Assembly (NCBI GenBank): GCA_023457435.1
Contig: JAEWLS010000009.1
Coordinates: 1-51,509, forward strand
Source of the DNA: Pseudomonadota bacterium
Lineage (GTDB): Bacteria > Pseudomonadota > Alphaproteobacteria > Rhizobiales > Rhizobiaceae
Reading direction: 5' to 3'
DNA: 51,509 nt
The notes below the pieces were generated by a model, which saw nothing but the letters and a program-made list of their open reading frames with translations, was not told the DNA's origin and searched no databases. This document shows positions 1 to 8,828 of the stretch, piece by piece (position 1 is the stretch's first letter; each line of letters begins with the position of its first letter). Both the position numbers and the translations under genes were made by a program.

Positions 1-61
1 GGCAGGTCTTGCGACGACGATGGAACGGACGCCGGGTCGGGATCTGGTTGATGTCGACCAT
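1..61 (-). CDS. rpsR: 30S ribosomal protein S18, N-terminal fragment
   Basis: S18 is a small-subunit ribosomal protein that contacts S6 on the 30S platform. Only the first 20 codons lie in the window; the rest runs off the left edge. The ATG at 61-59 directly follows the rpsF stop codon (64-62). The translated start, with the segment IPTRRPFHRRRKTC, matches the basic N-terminus of S18. An AAAGAG stretch inside the last codons of rpsF can serve as ribosome binding site. rpsF followed by rpsR is the conserved order in alphaproteobacteria, so the two are almost certainly co-transcribed and translationally coupled. Confidence 0.85.
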   Translation of the reverse strand, partial: MVDINQIPTRRPFHRRRKTC

Positions 62-553
62 TTACGCTGCTCTTTCTGTCTGCTCGCGGGGCCCGCGCGG
101 GCCGCGATCCTCACGGTCGCCGCCGAAGCCGCCTCCGCCGCCACCGAAGCTGCGCGGGCCGCGGTCGCGGTCGCCGAAGCGTCCGCCGCCGCGCGGACCG
201 TCACGGTCGCCGCGCTCGCGGTCGCGATCGTCGCGCTTCTGCATCATCGCGGATGCGCCTTCCTCGTGCTTCTCGACCTTGATGGTCAGGAAGCGCAGGA
301 CGTCTTCCGACAGGCCCTGCTGGCGCTCCATCTCCTTGACGGCCGAGGACGGCGCGTCGATGTCGATGAGCGTGTAGTAGGCCTTGCGGTTCTTGTTGAT
401 GCGGTAGGTGAGGGACTTGAGCCCCCAGTTCTCCACCCGGCCGAACGAGCCGCCTGCTGCCTCGACGATGCCCTTGTATTGATTGACAAGGTCGTCGACC
501 TGCTGCTGCGAGAGGTCCTGACGGGCAAGGAACACGTGTTCGTAGAGAGCCAT
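62..553 (-). CDS. rpsF: 30S ribosomal protein S6 with long charged Gly/Arg-rich tail
   Basis: S6 is a 30S platform protein that binds 16S rRNA together with S18. The 163-residue product has the S6 fold in residues 1-95 (start MALYEHVFLARQDLS; RINKNRKAYYTL at 51-62). Residues 106-163 form an RD/RG/GGGG-rich, low-complexity tail, so the protein is well over the roughly 100 residues of the S6 core. Extended charged tails on S6 are known in rhizobia. It is followed without a gap by rpsR. The gene is read leftward from a divergent spacer shared with the lipoprotein gene at 891. An AAAGG stands 9 nt upstream of the ATG. Confidence 0.95.
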   Translation of the reverse strand: MALYEHVFLARQDLSQQQVDDLVNQYKGIVEAAGGSFGRVENWGLKSLTYRINKNRKAYYTLIDIDAPSSAVKEMERQQGLSEDVLRFLTIKVEKHEEGASAMMQKRDDRDRERGDRDGPRGGGRFGDRDRGPRSFGGGGGGFGGDREDRGPRGPREQTERAA

Positions 554-890
554 GCTCTTTTGCCTTTCTTCGTTTCTCTCCCGGACCCCGACGGCTAAGC
601 CCCTGAACCTGTCTTTTCAGCTTCCCGAGTGGGCGGGGAGCGGCGAAGAAAGGAACGTGTCGAGACGGTCGAGAGCGGAGACACGGGAGGCGGAGCGCTC
701 TTGGCGCCCGCGACGCTGCCTTCACGAGAATGCAGCGGCCCTCCGTTCAGCCCCCAATCGGGACCGGCAGATTGCGGGCGCCTATACAGGAGGATGCCGC
801 TGTGGGCAATACTTATCGGCCGGCGTGTACGTCACGGAACAAACGCAATCGGACGCGCATTGTCCGCATTGGTTTCACGGAGGCCCTTTC
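554..890. other. divergent intergenic region, rpsF / glycine-zipper lipoprotein
   Basis: This 337-base spacer separates two divergent genes and should hold both promoters. A GGAGG (879-883) stands 7 nt before the ATG of the rightward lipoprotein gene. Open frames across it are ordinary GC-rich readthrough and lack ribosome binding sites. I see no convincing -35/-10 pair, RNA gene or strong terminator in it. Confidence 0.4.
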
Positions 891-1145
891 ATGAAAACTC
901 TACTGATTCTCGCGGCTGTTGCCGGTTCGATAGCCATGTCTGGATGCTCGCGCACGGCTGATGGCGCAGGGATCGGCGCGGTCGGCGGCGCTGCCGTCGG
1001 CGCGATCGCGACCGGAACGCCCGAAGGCGCGCTGGTCGGAGCCGCGATCGGTGCGGGTACCGGCGCACTGATTGGCGCGGCGACCGAGCCCGGCCAGTGC
1101 TACTACCGCGACCGTTATGGCCGCCGCTACATTGATCGCTGCTAG
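891..1145 (+). CDS. small glycine-zipper outer-membrane lipoprotein
   Basis: An 84-residue exported lipoprotein. Residues 1-18 form a lipoprotein signal peptide with lipobox SMSGC-like ending at Cys19 (AMSGC). Residues 24-64 are a glycine-zipper segment with repeated GxxxG/GAxxGA spacing (GIGAVGGAAVGAIA; GAAIGAGTGALIGA), typical of SlyB/YMGG-type membrane-inserting lipoproteins. A short Tyr/Arg-rich tail containing two Cys (70, 84) follows. The start is set by the signal peptide and GGAGG at 879-883; a longer in-frame reading back to 552 has no support. A terminator hairpin follows at 1169. The exact role is unknown; such proteins usually affect envelope integrity. Confidence 0.8.
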   Translation: MKTLLILAAVAGSIAMSGCSRTADGAGIGAVGGAAVGAIATGTPEGALVGAAIGAGTGALIGAATEPGQCYYRDRYGRRYIDRC

Positions 1146-1168
1146 CACGAACACGTCGCAGTTAAGGG

Positions 1169-1197
1169 AAGGGCGAGGCGCCGCGCGCCTCGCCCTT
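1169..1197. terminator. bidirectional intrinsic terminator
   Basis: A perfect 13-bp inverted repeat (1169-1181 with 1185-1197) with a 3-nt loop lies between the convergent lipoprotein gene and the ABC permease gene. The arms begin AAGGG and end CCCTT, so a short T tract follows the stem on either strand. Confidence 0.8.
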
Positions 1198-1204
1198 TCC
1201 GCGT

Positions 1205-1966
1205 CTACTTCTTGACGCGCCAGCCGGTGCGGAAGATCCACCATACCACGGCGAGGCACATAGCGAGGAACGCCGCTATCGCTGCGAGGCTGTAGCCGAC
1301 ACCGACATCGGAATGCTCGAAGAAGGCCCATCGGAAACCGCTGATCAGGTACAGCACCGGGTTGAAGTGGCTGACCGCCTGCCAGAACGGCGGCAGCATA
1401 TCGATCGAGTAGAACGATCCGCCGAGAAACACGAGGGGCATCACGATCAGCATCGGGATGAGCTGCAGCTTCTCGAAATTGTCCGCCCAGATCCCGATGA
1501 TGAAGCCGAACAGCGAAAACGTGACGCCTGTCAGCACCAGGAACGCCAGCATGAACATCGGATGCGCGATATGCAGCGGCACGAAGAACGATGCGGTGCC
1601 GAGGATCAGCAGTCCGATCACGACCGACTTCGTCGCCGCGGCGCCGACATATCCGATCACCATCTCCAGTGCCGACACGGGCGCCGACAGGAGTTCGTAG
1701 ATCGTGCCGATGAATTTCGGAAAGTAGATGCCGAACGACCCGACGCTGATCGCCTGCGTGATCATCGTCATCATGATCAGGCCGGGCACGATGAACGCTC
1801 CATACGACACGCCCCCGATATCCTGCATGCGGCTGCCGATGGCGCTGCCGAAGACCACGAAGTAGAGCGCGGTGGAGAGTACCGGCGAAACGATGCTCTG
1901 CCAGATCGTGCGCCACCAGCGCGCCATCTCGAACCTGTAGATTGCGCGGATCGCGAGCAGGTTCAT
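1205..1966 (-). CDS. ABC-2 type transporter permease
   Basis: Membrane component of an ABC-2 exporter, 253 residues, with about six hydrophobic segments. Visible segments include VLSTALYFVVFGSAIG, GAFIVPGLIMMTMITQ, SVVIGLLILGTASFFV, FMLAFLVLTGVTFSLFGF and LAAIAAFLAMCLAVVWW. The family includes NodJ/KpsM-like sugar exporters and drug exporters. The ATG overlaps the stop of the upstream ATPase gene (ATGA, 1966-1963), so the two are translationally coupled. AGAGGAGA lies just upstream. The partner is clear; the substrate cannot be told from sequence. The frame stays open further upstream but that part overlaps the ATPase gene and is not coding. Confidence 0.88.
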   Translation of the reverse strand: MNLLAIRAIYRFEMARWWRTIWQSIVSPVLSTALYFVVFGSAIGSRMQDIGGVSYGAFIVPGLIMMTMITQAISVGSFGIYFPKFIGTIYELLSAPVSALEMVIGYVGAAATKSVVIGLLILGTASFFVPLHIAHPMFMLAFLVLTGVTFSLFGFIIGIWADNFEKLQLIPMLIVMPLVFLGGSFYSIDMLPPFWQAVSHFNPVLYLISGFRWAFFEHSDVGVGYSLAAIAAFLAMCLAVVWWIFRTGWRVKK

Positions 1967-2907
1967 CGTGCATCTCCTCTGGCAGCGTCGCGGTGCACGA
2001 GCGTCACGAAGATGTCCTCGAGCGAGTTCTGGGATGTGGAGATGTCGCGAAGGCCGATGCCCGCGGCGCTGAGGTCGGACAGAAGAGTCGCGATGCCGGT
2101 GCGTTCGGCGTGGACATCGTATCGGTACGTGATCGACTGCCCATCCGAGCCGAGATCGAGACCTTGCCGCGCAAGAGTATCCGGGAGGCGCTCGATCGGC
2201 TGGCGCAGCTCGATGGTCAGGACCTTCTCCCCCATCTTGCGCATCAGCTCTGCCTTCGGCTCCACCAGCAACAGTTCGCCCTTGTTGATGACGCCGACGC
2301 GGTCGGCGATCTCTTCGGCTTCCTCGATGTAGTGAGTGGTCAGGATAATGGTGACGCCAGACGCGTTGAGGCGTCTGATCAGATCCCACATCGACTTGCG
2401 CAGCTCGACGTCCACGCCGGCGGTCGGCTCATCGAGGAACAGGATACGCGGCTCGTGCACCAGGGCTTTGGCGATCATCACGCGCCGCTTCATGCCGCCG
2501 GACAGCGAGATGATCTTCTGATCTTTCTTGTCGAGCAGCGACAGGTCCGCCAGTACCTCCTCGACCTTCGCATCGTCGCGCTTTTTGCCGAACAGCCCTC
2601 GCGAAAACGACACCGAAGCCCACACGCTCTCGAAGCCGTCGACATGCATTTCCTGCGGCACCAGCCCGATCGACTGGCGGGCGGCGCGCCAGTCCCGAAT
2701 GATATCGTGCCCAGCAACGGTGACTTTGCCGCCACTCGGATTGACGATGCCGCAGACGATCGAGATCAGCGTCGTCTTGCCGGCGCCGTTGGGGCCTAGG
2801 AGCGCCAGTATCTCGCCGTCCTGAATATCGAGATCGATGCCTTTCAGCGCGTCGAAGCCGTTGGGGTACTGCTTCGTCAGCCCTTTGATCGAGATAACCG
2901 AAACCAT
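1963..2907 (-). CDS. ABC-2 type transporter ATP-binding protein
   Basis: ATPase of the exporter whose permease overlaps it downstream; 314 residues, cytoplasmic face of the inner membrane. Visible motifs in order are Walker A GPNGAGKTT, signature LSGGMKRRVMIAKAL, Walker B ILFLDEPTAGVD and H-loop TTHYIEEAEE. A C-terminal extension of about 90 residues follows the nucleotide-binding core, as in CcmA/NodI-type subunits. The start MVSVISIKGL at 2907 is preceded by GAGGGA; longer in-frame readings run antisense into fabD. The 195-bp spacer to fabD is divergent and should contain both promoters. Confidence 0.92.
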   Translation of the reverse strand: MVSVISIKGLTKQYPNGFDALKGIDLDIQDGEILALLGPNGAGKTTLISIVCGIVNPSGGKVTVAGHDIIRDWRAARQSIGLVPQEMHVDGFESVWASVSFSRGLFGKKRDDAKVEEVLADLSLLDKKDQKIISLSGGMKRRVMIAKALVHEPRILFLDEPTAGVDVELRKSMWDLIRRLNASGVTIILTTHYIEEAEEIADRVGVINKGELLLVEPKAELMRKMGEKVLTIELRQPIERLPDTLARQGLDLGSDGQSITYRYDVHAERTGIATLLSDLSAAGIGLRDISTSQNSLEDIFVTLVHRDAARGDAR

Positions 2908-3102
2908 CGCGCGTCCCTCGCTGGTCGGGCGCATATAGGATGCCGCCGCGGAAGCGCCAGCCGCTTTCCGTTGGGCCAGCTTGGCAAGGACGGTCGGGAT
3001 CGAAAGGTTCCGACATCGTGGGCCACCATAAGGCGCAGAGGGTTCGGCGCTTGACGGGCACAGGCCCATGCGCCACCTAGCCTGCAATCCAGGAGGAGCC
3101 GG

Positions 3103-4035
3103 ATGTCGATCGCTTTCACCTTTCCCGGACAGGGCAGCCAGGCCGTCGGCATGGGCAAGGACCTTGCCGACGGATTTCCCGAGGCGCGCCGCGTTTTCGA
3201 GGAGGTCGACGAAGCACTTGGCCAGAAACTCTCCTCCATCATGTGGGAAGGCCCGGAAGAGACGCTGACGCTGACCGCGAACGCTCAGCCGGCGCTGATG
3301 GCGGTATCCATGGCCGCGATCCGTGCAATGGAAGCGCGTGGCTTCTCGCTGAAGGACAGGGTGAAGTTCGTTGCCGGCCATTCGCTCGGCGAGTATTCGG
3401 CCCTGGCGGCGGCCGGCACGTTTTCGATTGCCGATACGGCGCGGCTGCTGCGCATTCGGGGTAATGCCATGCAGGCGGCCGTACCCGTCGGCGAGGGCGC
3501 AATGGCGGCGATTATCGGCCTCGATCAGGCAGCGGTCGAGGCGGCCTGCATGGAGGCCGGCAACTGCCAGATCGCCAATGACAACGGCGGAGGGCAACTC
3601 GTCATCTCCGGCGGCAAACCGGGCGTCGAGCATGCCGCGCGTATATGCACCGAGAAGGGCGCCAAGCGCGCGCTGATGCTGCAGGTCTCCGCGCCGTTCC
3701 ACTCTGCCTTGATGGCGCCTGCCGCGGCTGCGATGCGCGAAGCTATGAGCACCGTAAAGAAGAATGCGCCTTCGGTGCCGGTTGTCGCAAACGTCGTCGT
3801 CCAGCCGCTCAGCGACCCGGAGCAAATCGCGGCGCGACTCGTCGAGCAGGTCACCGGACGCGTACGCTGGCGCGAGACCGTAGAGTGGTTTGCCGCGAAC
3901 GGCGTCACCACACTCTACGAAGTGGGCTCCGGAAAGGTTCTGTCCGGCCTCGCGCGGCGCATCGCCAAGGACGTTGCAACCGCAAATGTCGGTACTGCAG
4001 CAGAGGTCGAGGCGGCGCTGGCCTCGTTGAAGTAA
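3103..4035 (+). CDS. fabD: malonyl-CoA:ACP transacylase FabD
   Basis: Transfers malonyl from CoA to acyl carrier protein, supplying the extender unit for type II fatty acid synthesis. The 310-residue product has the FPGQGSQ start (residues 7-13), the nucleophile in GHSLGE (Ser94) and the catalytic histidine in APFHSALM (His200), all at normal spacing and length. AGGAGGAG sits 5 nt before the ATG. It heads the run fabD-fabG-acpP-fabF. A hairpin at 4045-4067 separates it from fabG. Confidence 0.97.
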   Translation: MSIAFTFPGQGSQAVGMGKDLADGFPEARRVFEEVDEALGQKLSSIMWEGPEETLTLTANAQPALMAVSMAAIRAMEARGFSLKDRVKFVAGHSLGEYSALAAAGTFSIADTARLLRIRGNAMQAAVPVGEGAMAAIIGLDQAAVEAACMEAGNCQIANDNGGGQLVISGGKPGVEHAARICTEKGAKRALMLQVSAPFHSALMAPAAAAMREAMSTVKKNAPSVPVVANVVVQPLSDPEQIAARLVEQVTGRVRWRETVEWFAANGVTTLYEVGSGKVLSGLARRIAKDVATANVGTAAEVEAALASLK

Positions 4036-4044
4036 TTGCGCCAG

Positions 4045-4067
4045 CCACTCCCTTGGTAAGGGAGTGG
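4045..4067 (+). other. hairpin in the fabD-fabG spacer
   Basis: A perfect 10-bp inverted repeat (4045-4054 with 4058-4067) with a 3-nt loop lies between fabD and fabG. It is followed by TCCAG rather than a T run, so it is a weak terminator at best. It may instead be an mRNA processing or stability element that sets the ratio of the two products. Confidence 0.55.
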
Positions 4068-4091
4068 TCCAGTTTCCAGTTGGAGGCACAC

Positions 4092-4829
4092 ATGTTCTCA
4101 CTCACCGGCCGCAAGGCCTTGATTACCGGTGCGACCGGCGGCATTGGCGAGTCGATTGTGCGGATGCTGCATGCGCAGGGCGCGACGGTCGGCCTGCACG
4201 GGACGCGCGTCGAGAAGCTGCAGGCTTTGGCAGGAGAACTCGGCGAGCGGGTTCAGATCTTCCCGGCGAACCTGTCGGACCGCGACGAGGTCAAGCAGCT
4301 CGGTCAGAAGGCCGAAGCCGACCTCGGCGGCGTGGACATTCTCGTCAACAATGCCGGCATCACCAAGGATGGGCTCTTCGTGCGAATGTCCGACGCCGAC
4401 TGGGACGCCGTGCTTGAGGTGAATCTCACCGCCGTATTCCGCCTGACGCGCGAGCTTACGCATCCGATGATGCGCCGCCGCCACGGCCGCATCGTCAACA
4501 TCACGTCGGTCGTCGGCGTCACCGGAAATCCCGGTCAGGCCAATTACTGCGCCACGAAAGCGGGCATGATCGGCTTCTCCAAGTCGCTCGCGCAGGAGAT
4601 CGCCACGCGAAACATCACCGTCAACTGCGTGGCGCCCGGTTTCATCGAATCGGCGATGACCGACAAGCTCAACGACAAGCAGAAAGAGGCGATCATGGGC
4701 CAGATTCCGATGAAGCGCATGGGCACCGGTTCCGAGGTCGCCTCCGCGGTCGCCTGGCTTGCCTCGGACGAAGCAGGCTATGTCACCGGCCAGACGCTGC
4801 ACGTCAACGGCGGCATGGCGATGATCTGA
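4092..4829 (+). CDS. fabG: 3-oxoacyl-[ACP] reductase FabG
   Basis: NADPH-dependent reduction of 3-oxoacyl-ACP, the first reductive step of fatty acid elongation. This is a 245-residue classical SDR. It shows the cofactor motif TGATGGIG (residues 12-19), NNAG (86-89) and the catalytic Ser139, Tyr152 and Lys156 (YCATK). The C-terminus GGMAMI is typical of FabG. GGAGG stands 6 nt before the ATG at 4092. It lies between fabD and acpP in the usual order, and length and motifs are complete. Confidence 0.97.
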   Translation: MFSLTGRKALITGATGGIGESIVRMLHAQGATVGLHGTRVEKLQALAGELGERVQIFPANLSDRDEVKQLGQKAEADLGGVDILVNNAGITKDGLFVRMSDADWDAVLEVNLTAVFRLTRELTHPMMRRRHGRIVNITSVVGVTGNPGQANYCATKAGMIGFSKSLAQEIATRNITVNCVAPGFIESAMTDKLNDKQKEAIMGQIPMKRMGTGSEVASAVAWLASDEAGYVTGQTLHVNGGMAMI

Positions 4830-5045
4830 GCCCACCGGCGTGCTTGGCCAGAGCGCGCTTTTCGTGTACTCCGCCAAAAGCCTCGATGCGACCAGGCGCC
4901 TACCCGCGCAGTGGCGCTCGTGGCATGGGAACGCATCGGCTTCGTACGGCTTTCTGAACAAGCCGGAGCACGCTAGGAAATCAGCTTGATCGGAGGCGGC
5001 GCTGCCGCTAACGAAAGCCGGACAATTGAATTCGAGGGTCAATAC

Positions 5046-5282
5046 ATGAGCGATACCGCAGAACGCGTGAAGAAGATCGTGATCGAGCATCTCGGCGTGG
5101 ACGCCGAAAAGGTCACCGACGGCGCGAGCTTCATCGACGATCTGGGCGCGGACAGTCTCGACACCGTCGAGCTGGTCATGGCCTTCGAGGAAGAGTTCGG
5201 CGTGGAGATTCCGGACGATGCGGCCGAAACGATCTTGACCGTTGGCGACGCCGTCAAGTTCATCGACAAAGCGACCGCCTAA
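5046..5282 (+). CDS. acpP: acyl carrier protein
   Basis: Small acidic carrier of fatty acyl intermediates, modified with 4'-phosphopantetheine. The 78-residue product has the GADSLD motif with Ser37 as attachment site, and VELVMAFEEEFGVEIPD, the helix II/III recognition region. The start MSDTAERVKKIV is preceded by GAGGG at 7 nt; an in-frame start 60 bp upstream would add a non-homologous leader. A 216-bp spacer after fabG suggests acpP has its own promoter, in line with its high demand. Confidence 0.98.
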   Translation: MSDTAERVKKIVIEHLGVDAEKVTDGASFIDDLGADSLDTVELVMAFEEEFGVEIPDDAAETILTVGDAVKFIDKATA

Positions 5283-5334
5283 GGGCGGTGCACCGGGTTC
5301 GCCCGATGGTTTTGGATATGGAAGGCCGGTTGTC

Positions 5335-6591
5335 GTGAGGCGGGTCGTCGTCACCGGCATCGGCCTTCTGTCGCCTTTCGGCGGCGACGCCGAGTATAGT
5401 TGGCAACAGATCCTGGCTGGCCGTAGCGCAGTCAGCCGCATTACCAAGTTCGAGGTTGAGGATCTCCCGGCGAAGATCGCCGCCAGTATCCCGCGCGAGG
5501 GCGAGGCGGCGTTCAATCCCGACGCTGTTCTGGAGCCCAAGGAACAGCGCAAGGTCGCCGATTTCATAATTTACGCCATCGCGGCCGCCGACATGGCGCT
5601 TGCCGATTCTGGCTGGAAGCCGAAGACCGAGGAAGAGCGCTGCGCCACCGGCGTGATGATCGGCTCCGGCATTGGCGGCATCGAAGGCATCGCCGAAAAC
5701 GCACTGATCCTTCAGGAGCGCGGACCGCGCCGCATCAGCCCGTTCTTCATTCCGGGCAACATCATCAATCTCGCATCCGGGCAGGTGTCGATCCGCCACG
5801 GATTGAAGGGGCCCAACCATTCGGTCGTCACGGCGTGCTCCACTGGCGCACATGCCATCGGCGATGCCGCGCGTTTCGTAGCGCTGGGCGACGCTGACGT
5901 GATGCTGGCGGGGGGTACCGAATCGCCGATCACGCGCCTCTCCTTCGCCGGGTTTTCCGCGACGCGGGCGTTGTGCACTGCTTTCAACGACGAGCCGGAG
6001 CGCGCATCGCGCCCCTACGACAAGGACCGCGACGGCTTCGTCATGGGCGAGGGTGCCGGCGTGGTGGTGCTCGAGGCGCTCGAGCATGCGCAGGCCCGCG
6101 GTGCCAAGGTTTACGCCGAAGTCATCGGCTATGGCCTTTCCGGCGATGCCTATCACATCACTGCGCCGGCCGAGGACGGCGACGGCGCCTTCCGCTGCAT
6201 GAACATGGCGATCAAGCGCGCCGGCATTGCGCCGTCGGCGATCGACTACATCAACGCGCACGGCACCTCGACGATGGCCGACACAATCGAGCTCGGCGCG
6301 GTGGAGCGGATTGTCGGCCCTGCGGCGAACAAGGTTTCGATGTCGTCGACGAAGTCGTCGATCGGCCACCTGCTCGGCGCAGCCGGCGCGGCTGAGGCGA
6401 TCTTCTCGCTTCTCGCCATCCGCGACAACGTCGCTCCGCCCACCATCAATCTGGACAATCCGGCTGTCGAAACCGAGATCGACCTCGTTCCCCACAAGGC
6501 GCGGCCGCGCCAGATCGACGTGGCGCTCTCAAACTCTTTCGGTTTTGGCGGCACCAACGCGTCGCTGATCTTCCGGCGTTTCAACGGCTGA
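5335..6591 (+). CDS. fabF: beta-ketoacyl-ACP synthase II FabF
   Basis: Condenses malonyl-ACP with acyl-ACP in chain elongation. With the GTG start at 5335 the protein is 418 residues, normal for FabF, and begins (M)RRVVVTGIG. Catalytic residues are Cys168 (TACSTGAHA), His309 (NAHGTSTMAD) and His345 (SIGHLLGAAG). GGAAGG lies 9 nt upstream of GTG. The frame is open further upstream but would overlap acpP and add unrelated sequence. It follows acpP by 52 bp and is probably co-transcribed with it. Confidence 0.96.
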   Translation: MRRVVVTGIGLLSPFGGDAEYSWQQILAGRSAVSRITKFEVEDLPAKIAASIPREGEAAFNPDAVLEPKEQRKVADFIIYAIAAADMALADSGWKPKTEEERCATGVMIGSGIGGIEGIAENALILQERGPRRISPFFIPGNIINLASGQVSIRHGLKGPNHSVVTACSTGAHAIGDAARFVALGDADVMLAGGTESPITRLSFAGFSATRALCTAFNDEPERASRPYDKDRDGFVMGEGAGVVVLEALEHAQARGAKVYAEVIGYGLSGDAYHITAPAEDGDGAFRCMNMAIKRAGIAPSAIDYINAHGTSTMADTIELGAVERIVGPAANKVSMSSTKSSIGHLLGAAGAAEAIFSLLAIRDNVAPPTINLDNPAVETEIDLVPHKARPRQIDVALSNSFGFGGTNASLIFRRFNG

Positions 6592-6703
6592 TCAGCACTC
6601 GTCGCGGTTGGCTGGTTGCCGTTGCCGCGTCAATTTTGCCATATTCCCCGCTACTTCTGGGAGGAGTCGCCCCCTGAGGCGATAGGGAGATCTCCGCGCC
6701 GAC

Positions 6704-7891
6704 ATGACCGACACGAACTATACCCCGGGCAGCGTGCCAGCCAGGCCCGACGCGCCCCGTTTGATCGTGCCGAAATCGGCAAGCGAAGCTTTGCGCCCCG
6801 AAGCCGGAACGCCGCCGCCGCTGCGCCGTTCACGCCGGTCGCGCAGCCGCTTCGTCATCTTCGCGAATTTCATCTTCTCGACGGTCGTGCTGGTAACGCT
6901 CGCAGGCGGGGCGGCCGTCTGGTACGGGAAGCAGAAGTTCGAGGAGCCGGGACCGCTCGATCATACGGATACGATCCTGATCAAACCGCAGACGAGCGTG
7001 GCCGATATCGCAAGCCAGCTTCAGCGCAACGGTATGATCTCCGACGCCCGCATCTTCCGCCTCGGCCTGCGTGCCTATGGCAACGACGGCGCGCTCAAGG
7101 CGGGTGAGTACGAGATCAAGCCGCGAGCCTCCATGGTCGACATCATGGAACTGCTCCGCAGCGGCAAGTCCGTGCAGTACGCCGTGACGGTCCCCGAGGG
7201 CATGACCGTCGAGGCGGCGTTCCAACGCATCGCCAACATGGAAGAGCTCGAAGGGCCGATGCCTACGGCCATTCCCGCGGAAGGAACGCTCGCCACCGAC
7301 ACCATTCGCTTCACACGCGGCGCGAAACGCCAGGACATCATCGACAAGCTCTCCGCCGACCAGAAAGCTCTCGTCGAGCGCATATGGGCGCAGCGCAGCG
7401 CTGACTTGCCGCTCAAAGACATCAACGAGTTCGTCACGCTCGCATCGATCGTCGAGAAGGAAACCGGCATCGCCGACGAGCGCAGCAGGGTCGCCGCCGT
7501 ATTCATCAACCGGCTGCGCAAAGGCATGCGACTGCAGTCGGATCCGACGATCATCTACGGCATATTCGGTGGCAAAGGTAAGCCGGCCGATCGTCCCATA
7601 TACCGCTCGGACATCGACACGCCGACGCCCTACAACACCTACACGATCCCTGGCCTGCCGCCCGGTCCGATCGCCAACCCGGGACGTGCCGCGCTCGAAG
7701 CGGTCGCCAATCCGTCGAAGACGGACGACCTGTACTTCGTCGCCGACGGAACGGGTGGGCACGTTTTCGCTTCGACTCTGGACGAGCACAACGAAAACGT
7801 GGCGCGCTATCGGGCGGCACAGAGAGCGGCGGAAGAGGCTGCTGCCAAGGCGAACGCAGCAGTGCCTGCATCGACGAACAGCGGCAACTGA
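6704..7891 (+). CDS. mltG: endolytic transglycosylase MltG
   Basis: Inner-membrane lytic transglycosylase that cleaves nascent peptidoglycan strands and sets their length. The 395-residue product has a proline-rich cytoplasmic N-terminus (1-49), one membrane span at about 50-72 and a LysM-like/YceG periplasmic part. The catalytic glutamate lies in SIVEKETG (EKET at 251-254). The tail is Ala-rich. The position after fabF and before yicC-gmk is the usual rhizobial order. Confidence 0.93.
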   Translation: MTDTNYTPGSVPARPDAPRLIVPKSASEALRPEAGTPPPLRRSRRSRSRFVIFANFIFSTVVLVTLAGGAAVWYGKQKFEEPGPLDHTDTILIKPQTSVADIASQLQRNGMISDARIFRLGLRAYGNDGALKAGEYEIKPRASMVDIMELLRSGKSVQYAVTVPEGMTVEAAFQRIANMEELEGPMPTAIPAEGTLATDTIRFTRGAKRQDIIDKLSADQKALVERIWAQRSADLPLKDINEFVTLASIVEKETGIADERSRVAAVFINRLRKGMRLQSDPTIIYGIFGGKGKPADRPIYRSDIDTPTPYNTYTIPGLPPGPIANPGRAALEAVANPSKTDDLYFVADGTGGHVFASTLDEHNENVARYRAAQRAAEEAAAKANAAVPASTNSGN

Positions 7892-7938
7892 ACCGCTTCG
7901 AATAGGGGTGGCCGGTCGGCACCGGCCGAGGGGACGCT

Positions 7939-8826
7939 ATGGCTCTTCAGAGCATGACCGGCTTTGCGCGCGCGGCGGGCGAGCACGGCGATACGGCGCT
8001 CGTGTGGGAACTGCGTTCGGTGAACGGCAAAGGTCTCGAGGCACGGCTGCGGCTACCGCCTGGACACGAGCGTCTGGAGCCCGCCGCACGGCAGGCTATG
8101 GTCAAGGCATTCGCGCGCGGAAATATCCAGGCGTCGCTGACAGTTTCTTCGGTCGCGCGCCTGGTCCAGCCGGTGGTCAACGAATCGTTCCTGCGCGATC
8201 TGGCAGGCCTTGCGAAACGGCTCGAAGAGCAGTTCGGTTTTGCTCCCGCGCGGTCGGATGGCCTTCTGGCACTGCGCGGTGTCCTTGAGGTTCCGGAGAC
8301 GCAGCAGGCCGAGGGCGAGCGAGGCGCTTTCGATGCGGCCGCGCTAAGTTTGCTCGGTACAGCACTCGCAGCGCTCACTGAAGCGAGGAAGGCCGAAGGC
8401 ATCGCGCTGGGTGCGCTCCTTGCCGGCCATGTCGACGAAATCGAGACGCTGACCAATGAGGCGGAGGCCGACCCGTCGCGTCAGCCAACGGCCATACGTG
8501 CGCGGCTGACCGAGCAGGTGCGCCTGCTTGTCGAGGCAACCTCCGCGCTCGACGAGTCGCGCCTGACGACGGAAGCGGCATTGCTTGCCACGCGAGCCGA
8601 CATTCGCGAAGAGATCGACCGCCTGAAGACGCATGTCGCGTCGGCGCGTACCCTGCTCGCCGAGGGGGGAGCGGTCGGACGCCGCCTGGACTTCCTCGCC
8701 CAGGAATTTAACCGCGAGGCAAACACTCTGTGTTCGAAGTCGAACGCGGCATCGGTGACGGCATTGGGGCTTCGGCTCAAGGCGGTCGTCGACCAGTTCC
8801 GCGAGCAAGTCCAGAACCTGGAATAG
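7939..8826 (+). CDS. YicC family endoribonuclease
   Basis: A 295-residue YicC-like protein, a family implicated in small-RNA turnover in enterobacteria. It starts with the family motif MALQSMTGFARA and ends with the conserved core DFLAQEFNREANTLCSK and LRLKAVVDQFREQVQN. AGGGGA stands just before the ATG. The gmk start follows its stop by only 2 bp, so the two are likely coupled. Family membership is clear; the RNA substrate here is unknown. Confidence 0.93.
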   Translation: MALQSMTGFARAAGEHGDTALVWELRSVNGKGLEARLRLPPGHERLEPAARQAMVKAFARGNIQASLTVSSVARLVQPVVNESFLRDLAGLAKRLEEQFGFAPARSDGLLALRGVLEVPETQQAEGERGAFDAAALSLLGTALAALTEARKAEGIALGALLAGHVDEIETLTNEAEADPSRQPTAIRARLTEQVRLLVEATSALDESRLTTEAALLATRADIREEIDRLKTHVASARTLLAEGGAVGRRLDFLAQEFNREANTLCSKSNAASVTALGLRLKAVVDQFREQVQNLE

Positions 8827-8828
8827 AA

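Noticed and set aside
552..890. Extended N-terminus of the lipoprotein gene
   Set aside because: The internal ATG at 891 has GGAGG and starts a textbook lipoprotein signal; the upstream part lacks any support.
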